Assembly: GCA_009692425.1 (NCBI GenBank)
Contig: SHZF01000014.1
Span: 19,957 to 83,956 of the forward strand
Source of the DNA: Myxococcales bacterium
GTDB lineage: Bacteria; Myxococcota_A; UBA9042
Direction of reading: 5' to 3'
DNA: 64,000 bases
The notes under the pieces were generated by a model that did no database searches, was not told the DNA's origin, and saw only the letters and a list, made by a program, of their open reading frames with translations. The stretch's first letter is position 1. Each line of letters begins with the position of its first letter. Below are positions 8,240 through 16,743 of the stretch, piece by piece. The position numbers and the translations under genes were made by a program.

Positions 8240-9706
8240 TCAATGTCCGGTCCCGGTCTTCGGAAACTTCTCCTGGAACTTCTTGACCCACCCATCGACC
8301 GTCGCGTCGTCGGCGATGTCGGCGCCCAGAGGCGACATCTGCAGGTCCATCGTCGTCGCACCGTGGGGCGTGGTCACCGCATCGTCCAACTGCATCGACA
8401 CGAGTTGCATCCGGGCGCGCGTGCTGGCGAGTTGACCCTCCATCATCTTGCGGGTCTCGTCGTTCAACTGCAGCGGCGAGTCGGGCTTGTTGGCGCCGTC
8501 GAGTTGGGCCTGCAGGCTCATGACCTGTTGGGCGAGCAGTGCGCGCTCAGACATCAGCGACGCCTTGAGCTTGGCCGGGAACACGTTGCGCTTGTCGGCG
8601 CGCACCTCGAATTTGAGCTCGCCCAGGTACTTGCCCTTCGTGTAGGCATCGGCCCACCAGGCATTGCCCATGCGTGTCAGTTGGTTCGACAGCTCCATGT
8701 CGGTCGAGCCCAGCGCGAGCGTGATGCCCTTGACGGCGGTCAGTACGCGCTCGAGTTCCATCCGCCGCAATTGGGTCAGCGCGATGATGACGTCGCAGTC
8801 CTGGGCCTGCAGTTCCGCCACGACCTCGCGCGCGGCGGTGCCGGGAGCGCGGAGTTCGAGGCCCTGGTCAACGACGTACTTGCCGAGTTCCGGCGGGGAA
8901 TCGGACATCAGGCCGAACAGACCAATCTTCAGCGGCCCGACCTGCTTGACGATCGAACGCGCAAACGCGGGCTTGCCCGTTTTGCTGTCGAACAGGTTCG
9001 CCGAGAGCAGAGCGACCTTGTGGGCCTTCGTCAACCGGCGCAGGTCGGCGATGCCCAGGGCGAGGTCGTTGAGCCCGACGTTCAGCGCAGTGTAGCCGAG
9101 GTGGTCGTACGTCTTGAGCAACACCTCGGCGCGGGCGACGGCTTCACCCGGCCGTTCCGTCGGAGCCATCGGGTTGACAGTGAAAAGCGCGCCAGTGTCG
9201 ACCAGCAACGTGTGCGGCCGCTTGCCGTGTTTGTCTTGCCACCATGTCGAGCGCCGGGCCAGACCGCCCAGCGGAGCGCGCGCTCAACCGCACGGATCGG
9301 TCTCACCGATCACGTTGCCGGTAAACCCGACGACGACTTCCATCTCGGCGGCGACCGGCGGCTGCGGCGGGTCGGTGGCGTCGGCAGGGCTCGGCTCGGG
9401 CAGGCTGGCGAGCGTTCCGGCGACGCCCACGGGCGGCATCGTCGCGGGCGGCGGCAGCGCTTCGGCGGCGGCGAGCAGGCGGGCGTGCACGGCGGCGGCG
9501 GCCTGGGCTCCCGACGTCGGCGCTTGCGGGGTGGCAGCGACCGGTGGTGAGGCGGCTTGGGCAGCGATCCCTGCGGGCACCGGCGCGGCGACTCCTTGGG
9601 CAGCGCCGGCATTGCGACCGTGCAGCAGCCACAGACCGACAGCGGCCGGCACGGCGATCGCGATGACGGCGACGACGGTCTTGCGCAGGTTCATGGGCAG
9701 GTTCAT
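8240..9706 (-). CDS. UshA-like selenoprotein (Sec at residue 141, TGA at 9284-9286)
   Basis: Read as one 488-residue protein across an in-frame TGA. Residues 1-25 form a signal or anchor helix. Residues 26-118 are an Ala/Pro-rich linker. From about 119 comes a UshA/5'-nucleotidase-type metallophosphatase fold: Val-Val-Gly-Phe-Thr-Gly-Asn, then Pro-Cys-Gly-Sec, Gly-Gly-Leu-Ala-Arg-Arg and Leu-Leu-Val-Asp-Thr-Gly. The paralogue at 56757-58400 has Pro-Cys-Gly-Cys at this point. Usual metal ligands look degenerate: an Asn-Asp pair stands where Asn-His-Glu is expected. A long helical C-terminus follows. Both halves are in the same frame with no upstream start better than TTG for the second half. 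The N-terminal start could also be the ATG at 9694. Split-gene annotation would wrongly give 9284-9706 and 8240-9208. Confidence 0.82.
9252..9273 (-). promoter_or_regulatory. Predicted bacterial SECIS hairpin
   Basis: On the mRNA, CGCUGGGC (9273-9266) pairs with GCCCGGCG (9259-9252), giving an 8-bp stem with a single U-G wobble. The loop GGUCUG (9265-9260) closes it. Eighteen bases separate the UGA from the loop. Bacterial SECIS elements sit just 3' of the UGA inside the coding region, with a loop starting in G about 16-37 nt away. The Escherichia coli fdhF element also carries GGUCU in its loop. No energy calculation was run. Confidence 0.75.
9284..9286 (-). other. UGA codon read as selenocysteine (predicted recoding site)
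   Basis: The TGA follows the codons for Asp-Pro-Cys-Gly and precedes Ala-Arg-Ala-Pro-Leu-Gly-Gly-Leu-Ala-Arg-Arg in the same frame. Conserved family sequence continues on both sides. The residue position matches a Cys in the paralogue in this window. This is the Cys/Sec exchange expected of a selenoprotein. Confidence 0.8.
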
Positions 9707-9772
9707 GGGCAGGGTCCGAAGCGGGCTCGTGAACGGCCACGCGCCGGGTCAAGGTAGCAGCGGCGGGCGCCA

Positions 9773-9802
9773 TTGACCAGATCGCAGCCCGGGCCGTAGG
9801 GT
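9773..9802 (+). promoter_or_regulatory. Candidate sigma70-type promoter
   Basis: TTGACC at 9773-9778 and TAGGGT at 9797-9802 with an 18-base spacer. The pair lies about 45 bases upstream of the ATG at 9848. The same TTGAC, 17-18 nt, TA-N3-T arrangement recurs before several other genes here. Confidence 0.45.
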
Positions 9803-9847
9803 ACCCGTCCCGGGGGCGCCGCCCCGCCCGATGCGGGCCTGCTGCCC

Positions 9848-11404
9848 ATGCCCCTGCCGCGCCTGTTCCCGGATCGCCCGTCGCGCCTGCGCGCGCTCGC
9901 CGTCGCGTGCGTCGTGGCGGCTGTGTACGCGGGTTTCTCGTGGAATTGGTTGCTCGCGCCGTCGCGCCATTTCCACTTCATCGACATGGCCTGGGGTATG
10001 CTGCACGGCCGCCTCGATACCGACACCCCGCGCCGTGCGCCGGGGATTCCGCCCAAGCCCGACGACCCGCCCGGCTTGCAGGAAGCGATCGATCGGCACT
10101 TGCTCGACGCCAACGGCAAGAACCTGGGCTGGAACGACTGGGCGTCCTACCGCAAGCTCGTCTTGAAGGGTGGCCAGCACGTGCGCGGCGTGTTCCCGTG
10201 GAAGGACGACGCCGGCACGCGCAACCGCGACTTCTTCGCGACTGACGGCCGCACCTACGTCATCGACATCGCCAAGGATCTCCAGACCGGCTGTGACCCG
10301 GCGCGCGCCTGGGCGGCGTGCGACGAGGTGGTGCACCAGGTGTCGTTCCCGCCGTTGCCAGCCGTGCTGATGGCGCCGCTCGTCGCGCTCGTCGGCTACC
10401 GGGTCCACGACGTGCTGTTCACCTTGGCGTTTGCGGTGTTGTCTGCCGTGCTCGCGTTGGCCTGGATCGAGCGGATGGGCCGCGCGGGCCTGCACGCCCA
10501 CGGTGCGCGCGACCGACTGTGGCTTGTGGCCCTGTTCGCATTCTCGTCGGTGGCGCTGTACTGCTCGATCCGGGGCGAGGTGTGGTTCACGGCGCTGGTC
10601 ATGGGCGTCACGTTCCACTTTGCCTATGTGTTTGCCGCTGAAGGGGGGCGCCGTCCCCTGCTGGCGGGCCTGCTTTTCGGCCTCGGCGTGGCGACGCGCA
10701 CGCCCCTGTTGTTTGCCGGGGCGTTTTTTCCCCTTGAAGTGTTATGGCCTGGGCGCCGCGTGCTGGGCGGCGCCGGCATTGCGGGACTGCGCGGCGCAAT
10801 CCGACCGCTGGTGTTGTTCGCGCTGCCCGCCGTCGGCATCGGTGTGCTGCTGGCGTGGTACAACTGGGTGCGGTGGGAGAATCCATTCGAATTCGGACAC
10901 TTCTACCTGCTCGAAGGCACGCGCGGGCCGACGCGCGAGCACGGCCTGTTCAGCTTCTGGTTCCTGAACCACAATCTCGGCACGGCTCTGCTGAACCTGC
11001 CGCAGTTCCTGCTCGAGCCGCCGTTCGTGCTCGTGACGCGCCATGGGCTCGGCTTGTTCGCGTGCACGCCGGCCTTGCTGGCCCTGCTGGGCACGCCGCC
11101 ACAGCCACCATCCGGAACTCCTCTGCCAGACCCCGCGCTCGCCGAGCGCCGCGCCGGACTGGCGCGCAACCTGATGCTCACGGTGGCCGCGGTGGCGATT
11201 CCGGGCGTGCTGTACCAGAATGACGGGTGGCAGCAGTTCGGCTATCGGTTTGCGCTCGATTTTTGGCCACCGTTGCTCGGCGTCGTTGCGCTGCGCCTGC
11301 CGTACCTGACGCGGCGGTGGAAGGCGCTCGTGGTGCTCGGCATCGTCGTGCAGGCGTTCGGCGCCGTGACGTTCGGTCGCATGGAAGGGTTCTACTACGA
11401 TTGA
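9848..11404 (+). CDS. Polytopic membrane protein, possibly glycosyltransferase-related
   Basis: A 518-residue integral membrane protein. One helix near the N-terminus (about 15-35) is followed by a soluble region of about 120 residues with Phe-Ile-Asp-Met-Ala-Trp-Gly and many Asp/Arg/Trp residues. About eight further membrane helices fill residues 165-518. A large non-cytoplasmic loop after the first helix, followed by multiple helices, is seen in GT-C type mannosyl/arabinosyl transferases. I see no motif that proves this. It stands alone between a promoter-like site and gshA, whose start lies 49 bp after its stop. Confidence 0.6.
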   Translation: MPLPRLFPDRPSRLRALAVACVVAAVYAGFSWNWLLAPSRHFHFIDMAWGMLHGRLDTDTPRRAPGIPPKPDDPPGLQEAIDRHLLDANGKNLGWNDWASYRKLVLKGGQHVRGVFPWKDDAGTRNRDFFATDGRTYVIDIAKDLQTGCDPARAWAACDEVVHQVSFPPLPAVLMAPLVALVGYRVHDVLFTLAFAVLSAVLALAWIERMGRAGLHAHGARDRLWLVALFAFSSVALYCSIRGEVWFTALVMGVTFHFAYVFAAEGGRRPLLAGLLFGLGVATRTPLLFAGAFFPLEVLWPGRRVLGGAGIAGLRGAIRPLVLFALPAVGIGVLLAWYNWVRWENPFEFGHFYLLEGTRGPTREHGLFSFWFLNHNLGTALLNLPQFLLEPPFVLVTRHGLGLFACTPALLALLGTPPQPPSGTPLPDPALAERRAGLARNLMLTVAAVAIPGVLYQNDGWQQFGYRFALDFWPPLLGVVALRLPYLTRRWKALVVLGIVVQAFGAVTFGRMEGFYYD

Positions 11405-11452
11405 GTGGGCGGGCGCGGCGCGGCCACGGCATCTATCGGGCGGGAGACGGGC

Positions 11453-12805
11453 ATGGGACAAGCATCGGAGCCTCTGGAGTCATTGCGGGCGTGCACCGAT
11501 TGGGTCGTGTCGGGCTGCAAGCCGCGCAAGGCCTTTCGCATCGGCACGGAGTACGAGCGTTTCGCGGTCGATGTGGCCGGCAACATGCTGCCGTACGACG
11601 GCGCGATCAGCATCCACACGCTGTTCGAGCGCCTGCAGGCCCGCGGCTGGCAGCCCTACCTCGAAGGCGGCAGGCCCATCGCGCTGTTCCGCGACGGTGC
11701 GTCGATTTCGTTGGAGCCGGCGGGGCAGTTCGAGCTGTCGGGCGCGCCGCAGCCGTCCATCACGGCAATGCGCCAAGAACTGGTCGATCACCTCGCCGAA
11801 ATGAAGGCGGTCGCCCACGACCTTCGCGTGTCTCTGATCCACGTCGGCCTGAATCCGCGCGACACGGTCGATGCCGTGCCGAACATGCCCAAGGGCCGCT
11901 ACGGCGTGATGCGGGCGTGGATGCCGACGGTCGGTTCGCTCGGCCTCGACATGATGCACCTGACGTGTACGGTGCAGGCAAACCTCGACTTCGAGACGCC
12001 CGAGGAGGCGATCGAACTCGTGCGGCTCGGCTTCCTGCTGGGGCCGGTGCTCATCGCGCTGTTTGCCAACTCGCCACGTCGCCACGGCTTCGATTCCGGC
12101 TACGCGACCTTTCGCGCCCACATCTGGACCGATGTGGACCGCGCCCGCTGCGATGCGAGCCGCTTCGCCTACGACCCGGCCGCGACCATCCAAGACTACG
12201 TCGATTGGGCGCTCGACGTGCCGGTCTACTTTCTCGATGTGCTCAACCCGGACGGCAGCCACGGCTACCGGGGCATGGACGGCAAGACGACGTTTCGCGA
12301 CTTCTTCGAGCGCGGCATCGACGGTCGGCGGCCGACGCTGGCAGACTGGGAACTGCACGCATCGACCCTGTTTCCCGACGTGCGGCTCAAGCGCTACGTC
12401 GAAGTGCGCCAGGCCGACTGCGTGCCGCCCGAGGCGCTGCCGGCGCTGCCGGCCCTGTGCAAGGGCCTGTTCTACGACGTGACCGCGCGACGCGACACGT
12501 TGGCGCTGCTGCGCGACGGCGATCGCGGGCTGGATCGGGCGGCCTTGCGCGAACTGGCGTGCCGCTCCGCGCTCGATGGGCGCATGGGCGACGTAGACCT
12601 GCGCCAGTGGGCGCGCGGCGTGTTGGCCTTGGCTCGCCAAGGGCTGGCGCGGCTCGAAGCGGAGATGGGCCCCGACCCGGCCGCAGCGCCCGCGCTCGAC
12701 GTGCTCGACGCGATCGTGGCCAAGCAGCGCCTGCCGTTCTGGCAGGAGACAAGCCTCGTGTTGGGCGAGCGACTGAGCCTGGCCAGCCTGCCGGGCGGCT
12801 GGTAG
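11453..12805 (+). CDS. gshA: Glutamate-cysteine ligase
   Basis: A 450-residue ATP-dependent ligase joining glutamate and cysteine, the first step of glutathione (or related thiol) synthesis. It belongs to the plant/proteobacterial GCS2 group. Family signs are Phe-Arg-Ile-Gly-Thr-Glu-Tyr-Glu-Arg-Phe near residue 30, Ile-Ser-Leu-Glu-Pro-Ala-Gly-Gln-Phe-Glu-Leu-Ser-Gly near 85-97, and Arg-Tyr-Val-Glu-Val-Arg-Gln-Ala-Asp near 315. The ATG at 11453 is chosen because the domain begins soon after it and a GGGAG sequence precedes it. No glutathione synthetase gene is next to it in the window. Confidence 0.88.
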   Translation: MGQASEPLESLRACTDWVVSGCKPRKAFRIGTEYERFAVDVAGNMLPYDGAISIHTLFERLQARGWQPYLEGGRPIALFRDGASISLEPAGQFELSGAPQPSITAMRQELVDHLAEMKAVAHDLRVSLIHVGLNPRDTVDAVPNMPKGRYGVMRAWMPTVGSLGLDMMHLTCTVQANLDFETPEEAIELVRLGFLLGPVLIALFANSPRRHGFDSGYATFRAHIWTDVDRARCDASRFAYDPAATIQDYVDWALDVPVYFLDVLNPDGSHGYRGMDGKTTFRDFFERGIDGRRPTLADWELHASTLFPDVRLKRYVEVRQADCVPPEALPALPALCKGLFYDVTARRDTLALLRDGDRGLDRAALRELACRSALDGRMGDVDLRQWARGVLALARQGLARLEAEMGPDPAAAPALDVLDAIVAKQRLPFWQETSLVLGERLSLASLPGGW

Positions 12806-12872
12806 CCCGGGCGCAACACCGGCACCGATCGGCTGGTACCTGCCGTCTGAAGTTCGCTCCGGGTCGCAGGCG

Positions 12873-13478
12873 CTAGCGCTGCGCGAGCACGTCGGGCACG
12901 CGCGCCAGGCCATCGGCAAACTGCGTCAAGCGCGCCACGTCGGGCGGGTCCGACGCCAACCGGACGCCATTGCGCGCGGCTTGGACCGAGGTGTCCGCCG
13001 GGTCTGGCACTTGACCGCCCGCGTGGGCACCGGCGCCGAACCCGATCGCGCCGTAGTCGTGCAGCAACCGCAGCGCCGACATCACCTCCCACGCGGAACG
13101 CTGCAGCGATGCCGCGATCGACAGCACGTCGAGCGCCTTCTGGCGGTGGCGGGCCGCGAGCAGCAGGTAGAGCGCGCGCGCTGCCGTCTTCTCGAACTGG
13201 CCCTGGGCCGCGAGTGTCCACAGGTTCTGCAACTCGGCCGCGTGCACCGGCTGGATCGGCACGCCGGGCTGTAGGAAGGCCGCCGCCGCATTGCGCCCGA
13301 TCAGCACGTGCACGTCGCGCTCGTGGCCGAACTGCTGGGCGCGCTGCACGACGTCCATCGCGACCTGCACCATTTCCTGGCGGCCAACCCCCTGGACCGG
13401 GTAGGCATAGCCACCGTAGCCGCCCTGCGCGTCCAACACATTGACTTCGATGAATTGTCCATTCAACCAGACCTGCAT
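12873..13478 (-). CDS. Hypothetical protein, cyclase-linked
   Basis: A 201-residue, mostly helical soluble protein without signal peptide or membrane helix. I do not recognise the family. It starts with a Gly/Tyr-rich segment (Gly-Gly-Tyr-Gly-Gly-Tyr near residue 20). A strong AAGGGGAAG precedes the ATG, and only 16 bp separate it from the stop of the adenylate cyclase gene. It is probably co-transcribed and may work with that enzyme. This link is inferred from position alone. Confidence 0.6.
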   Translation of the reverse strand: MQVWLNGQFIEVNVLDAQGGYGGYAYPVQGVGRQEMVQVAMDVVQRAQQFGHERDVHVLIGRNAAAAFLQPGVPIQPVHAAELQNLWTLAAQGQFEKTAARALYLLLAARHRQKALDVLSIAASLQRSAWEVMSALRLLHDYGAIGFGAGAHAGGQVPDPADTSVQAARNGVRLASDPPDVARLTQFADGLARVPDVLAQR

Positions 13479-13494
13479 GGCTTCCCCTTGCCCG

Positions 13495-15759
13495 TTACAG
13501 GGCGTCGTCTCCGTCGCACGGCACGGCGTACATGTCCACCTTGCCGGCGCGGCCCTTCACTTCGATGTGGCCGAGCGGAATCGTCCGCCAGTCGTGCGTC
13601 AGGCGGCCGCGCGTCTCGGCACTGATCAGCACCGGGTGGCCGTGCACTTTCGTCAGCGCTTCGAGGCGCGCGGCCACGTTCACGGCGTCGCCGATGACGG
13701 TGTAGTTCATGCGCCGCGCACTCCCGATGTTGCCCATCACGACGGTGCCGGTGTTCACGCCGACGCCGATGTCGATCCAGGCCAGGCCGACCACCTTGCG
13801 CGTCAGGTTCAGCCGCGTGCGGCGCCGCACCATCGCGACTGCCGCCTGCACCGCCCGCTGTGCGTCGTCGTCCCGCGGCCGGCCGGGGTCGCCAAACACC
13901 GCCATGACGGCGTCGCCGATGAACTTGTCGATAGTACCGCCTCGCTGCACGATCTCGTCGGTCATCGCCTCGAAGTGCTCGTTCAGCAACGCGACCACCT
14001 CGTGCGGCCCGAGACTCTCGGTCAGGTGGGTAAAGCCGCGGATGTCGCTGAACAAGATCGTCGCGTCCTGCTCTACGTTCTCGGCCAGCCGGCGTGGACC
14101 GCGGGCGAGCAGGCGCGAGACGATCTTGGGCTCCATGTAGCGGTTCAGCACATTCTGCGCGGCGTGGCGTTCGCGAATCTGTGCCGCGTGGGCAGAAATG
14201 TGGTTGAGCAGGTGCACCGACCCGGTCGGCTCGGCCAGCGCCTGGGCGGCGGCGAGGTCCCGCAGCGCGTCGTCGACACGCCCGGCATCGGCGCGCGACT
14301 CGGCACGGGAGTCGAGCAGTTCGGCCCGCACGATGCGGTTGGCGTCGAAGTTCACGAGGTCGATGGCGCGCTGGAAGCAGTCTTCAGCGATGTCGAAGTC
14401 GTCGCGCACGGCGGCGATCTGCCCCATGTGCTTGACGACGCGTGCCAGTCGCAGCGAGTCGCCGAGCGCTTCGTAGGCCGCCATCGCCTCGGCCGCGTAG
14501 CGTTCGGCGCCGCGGGTGTCGCCCGCGAGAAAACACGCCTCCATCTGCTCGCCATCGATGCGCGCCACTTCCCAGCGGCTGCCGATCGCGGTCGCCAGGG
14601 TACGCGCTTCGTCATAGTACGCAGCGGCCGCGGCCATGCCCCCGGTCTGGCGCTCGACGTTGCCGAGACTCGCCAGCGCCATCGCCTCGCCGAGCCGGTC
14701 GCCGACGCTGCGCCGCACCGCCATGCACTGGGCCAACGCCGTGCGCGCGTGCTCCCACTCGCCGCAGAAACCGTGCGCGTCGCCGAGCCATTCCAGCGCG
14801 CGAGCCTGCAGCAGCGGCAGTTCCTGCGTCTCGCCGAGCCGCGCAGCTCGGCGGTATTCGGCCTTGGCTTCGGCGAACCGCCCGATGACGAAAAGCGTCA
14901 GCCCATGCAGCAGGAGCACCGCGAGCAACAGGTCGGCCCGCAAAACGGCCGTGCTCTGCAGCATCGCGTCGCAGCGCCACGCCGCGGCCGTGAGGTCGGC
15001 CCGCTCGAAGTCGATGCACGCGCGCAGCAGGTCGGCGCAGCCCACGGACTCGAACTCGCGGTGCACGACGAACTCGCGGCGGGCGTCGTCGACCAAGGTG
15101 CCCGCTGCGTCGATGTCGCGCCGCGCAAACGCGACCCACGCGCGGTAGTACGCGAGTCTGGCGTGGGCGAGCGTCTCCGACGTGTCGAGCGCGCTCTCTG
15201 CCGCATCGAGCACGGCGTCGGCTTCTGAGTTCAGGCCCTCGTGCACGAGCGCGTAGACGAGGTCATAGTGGCCGCCGACGTGGTTCTGGCGCGTGTGGCC
15301 GCCGCCTTCGAGGCCTTGGCGCAGGCTGGCGATCGCATCGCTGTAGCGACCCTGCGAAATGTGGGTGCGGCCGAGTTGCAGCAGCGCCCGCCGACCCAGA
15401 TCATCGGGCAACTGCGTGCCGGCCAACGTCTGCCGGAACAGCACCTCGGCATCGCCATTGCGCCGTGCGCGCAGACACGCCCGGCCGCGCTGGTAGTCGA
15501 TCTCGCGGCGGCCTTGCGGAGTCTCGGCAGCGGCGCGGGCTTCGTCGAGCGCGGCCATGGCGGAGTCGGTGCGGCCGGCCCCCATGTCGATGCCGGCCTT
15601 TTCAACCAGCAGGGCAATGCGCTCCGCTCGCGCCAGCACGGCACCCAGACGCACGGCGATCTCGACGTAGCGCAACTGCCTCGGTTCGTCGAGCCAGACG
15701 CGGTCGGCGACCGGAAGACGTCGCTTGATACCGTACGGCTGAAAGTAGCGGCTGAACAC
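13495..15759 (-). CDS. TPR-containing class III adenylate/guanylate cyclase
   Basis: A 754-residue soluble protein. Residues about 25-540 are tandem helical repeats of TPR type (Ala/Arg-rich, 36-40 residue periodicity). The C-terminal cyclase domain (about 560-740) has Phe-Ser-Asp-Ile-Arg-Gly-Phe-Thr and Phe-Ile-Gly-Asp-Ala-Val-Met-Ala-Val-Phe-Gly, which carry the two metal-binding Asp residues. Asn-Tyr-Thr-Val-Ile-Gly-Asp-Ala-Val-Asn-Val-Ala-Ala-Arg-Leu covers the transition-state residues, so it should be active. A GTG start at 15759 with GGAGG nine bases upstream is chosen, because the open frame further upstream runs into the tRNA gene. There is no membrane segment. The TPR part is the likely sensor or docking surface. 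Confidence 0.88.
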   Translation of the reverse strand: MFSRYFQPYGIKRRLPVADRVWLDEPRQLRYVEIAVRLGAVLARAERIALLVEKAGIDMGAGRTDSAMAALDEARAAAETPQGRREIDYQRGRACLRARRNGDAEVLFRQTLAGTQLPDDLGRRALLQLGRTHISQGRYSDAIASLRQGLEGGGHTRQNHVGGHYDLVYALVHEGLNSEADAVLDAAESALDTSETLAHARLAYYRAWVAFARRDIDAAGTLVDDARREFVVHREFESVGCADLLRACIDFERADLTAAAWRCDAMLQSTAVLRADLLLAVLLLHGLTLFVIGRFAEAKAEYRRAARLGETQELPLLQARALEWLGDAHGFCGEWEHARTALAQCMAVRRSVGDRLGEAMALASLGNVERQTGGMAAAAAYYDEARTLATAIGSRWEVARIDGEQMEACFLAGDTRGAERYAAEAMAAYEALGDSLRLARVVKHMGQIAAVRDDFDIAEDCFQRAIDLVNFDANRIVRAELLDSRAESRADAGRVDDALRDLAAAQALAEPTGSVHLLNHISAHAAQIRERHAAQNVLNRYMEPKIVSRLLARGPRRLAENVEQDATILFSDIRGFTHLTESLGPHEVVALLNEHFEAMTDEIVQRGGTIDKFIGDAVMAVFGDPGRPRDDDAQRAVQAAVAMVRRRTRLNLTRKVVGLAWIDIGVGVNTGTVVMGNIGSARRMNYTVIGDAVNVAARLEALTKVHGHPVLISAETRGRLTHDWRTIPLGHIEVKGRAGKVDMYAVPCDGDDAL

Positions 15760-15852
15760 GCCGGCGGTCCTCCGCAACCCAGCGCGCGGGCGGCGGGGCT
15801 GCGTGAATCTGGGAAACCCTCGCCTGGCGGCGGGGGCGTCTCGGACGGTCGG

Positions 15853-15924
<72 letters not shown>

Positions 15925-15999
15925 ATGCCAGAATCCCCCGTGCGCCAGAAGCGTGTGCGGGGCGATGGGCCTTGTCAACCGCGACGACGGGGCGTACGC

Positions 16000-16545
16000 C
16001 TACTTGACCGTGACCTGCAGCGCCAGCGCCTCGTTGCGCAGCATGAAGCATTGCTCGGCATTGCAGATCGAGAAATTGCCCGTCACCACGATCGTGCCTG
16101 CTCCCGCCGCAACGCCCGCCAGCGGGATCGTCACGACGCCGTCGGTGCCCGAGATTTTCACGTCGCCATCCTTGAGCGTGAGCTTCTCCTTCGTGGCGCG
16201 CGCAAACGGGGTGGCCGCGACCGTGAACTTCGACGGGTACTCCTTGTTGAACTTAAATCCTTTCGTCGGCTTGATGGTCAGCGTCGCCGTGCCGTTGGCA
16301 CCAGACTTCAGATCGACGTGTGCGGCATCGACGGCGTACTGCTTGCCTTCGCTGGTCGGCGTTGCGGCGGGCGCTGCGCCGCGCACGTCCGGGGGTGCCG
16401 CGGGCGCAACGGCCGCGACGGTGGCCACGGTGGGGACGGTGACCACGGTGGGGACGGCGGCCTGGCCCCCCGCTGGTGCCGCGCGCGACACTACGACGAA
16501 CGCGGCGGCAGCCAGAACAGGAACGATCACGAGAAACTTGCGCAT
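16000..16545 (-). CDS. Secreted protein of unknown function
   Basis: A 181-residue protein with an N-terminal signal peptide (residues 1-26). A Val/Thr/Ala-rich low-complexity linker follows (about 27-65). The beta-rich domain of about 115 residues ends with Phe-Ser-Ile-Cys-Asn-Ala-Glu-Gln-Cys-Phe-Met. The Cys-x4-Cys near the C-terminus and the all-beta look recall thiol-disulfide interchange (DsbD-alpha-like) domains, but this is a weak resemblance. It is transcribed away from the gene at 16744 and lies upstream of tRNA-Gly. Confidence 0.65.
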   Translation of the reverse strand: MRKFLVIVPVLAAAAFVVVSRAAPAGGQAAVPTVVTVPTVATVAAVAPAAPPDVRGAAPAATPTSEGKQYAVDAAHVDLKSGANGTATLTIKPTKGFKFNKEYPSKFTVAATPFARATKEKLTLKDGDVKISGTDGVVTIPLAGVAAGAGTIVVTGNFSICNAEQCFMLRNEALALQVTVK

Positions 16546-16743
16546 GGTGCCTTTTCGGGGTGTCCGATGCCCCGCCTGAGAGGAACCGGCCCAGTTTTGC
16601 GGCGGCGTGCGCGACTGTCAACGCAAGACGCGCCGCGGAGCGCCCGGCCTAGGGCTGCAACGCGCGAACCCTGCCGCCGATTCCCCCTCACTTCTCCGGG
16701 CCGAAAGGTGCCCAGCTTGACGCAGCGGTCCCGCAGCGCGACC

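Noticed and set aside
8240..9208. Separate metallophosphatase gene starting at the TTG at 9208
   Set aside because: It would begin after the first core strand and motif of the fold, and the upstream piece is in the same frame with the missing part. Recoding at TGA explains both.
9284..9706. Pseudogene fragment by nonsense mutation
   Set aside because: The stop is exactly TGA, at a Cys column, with a SECIS-like hairpin, and the downstream frame shows no decay.
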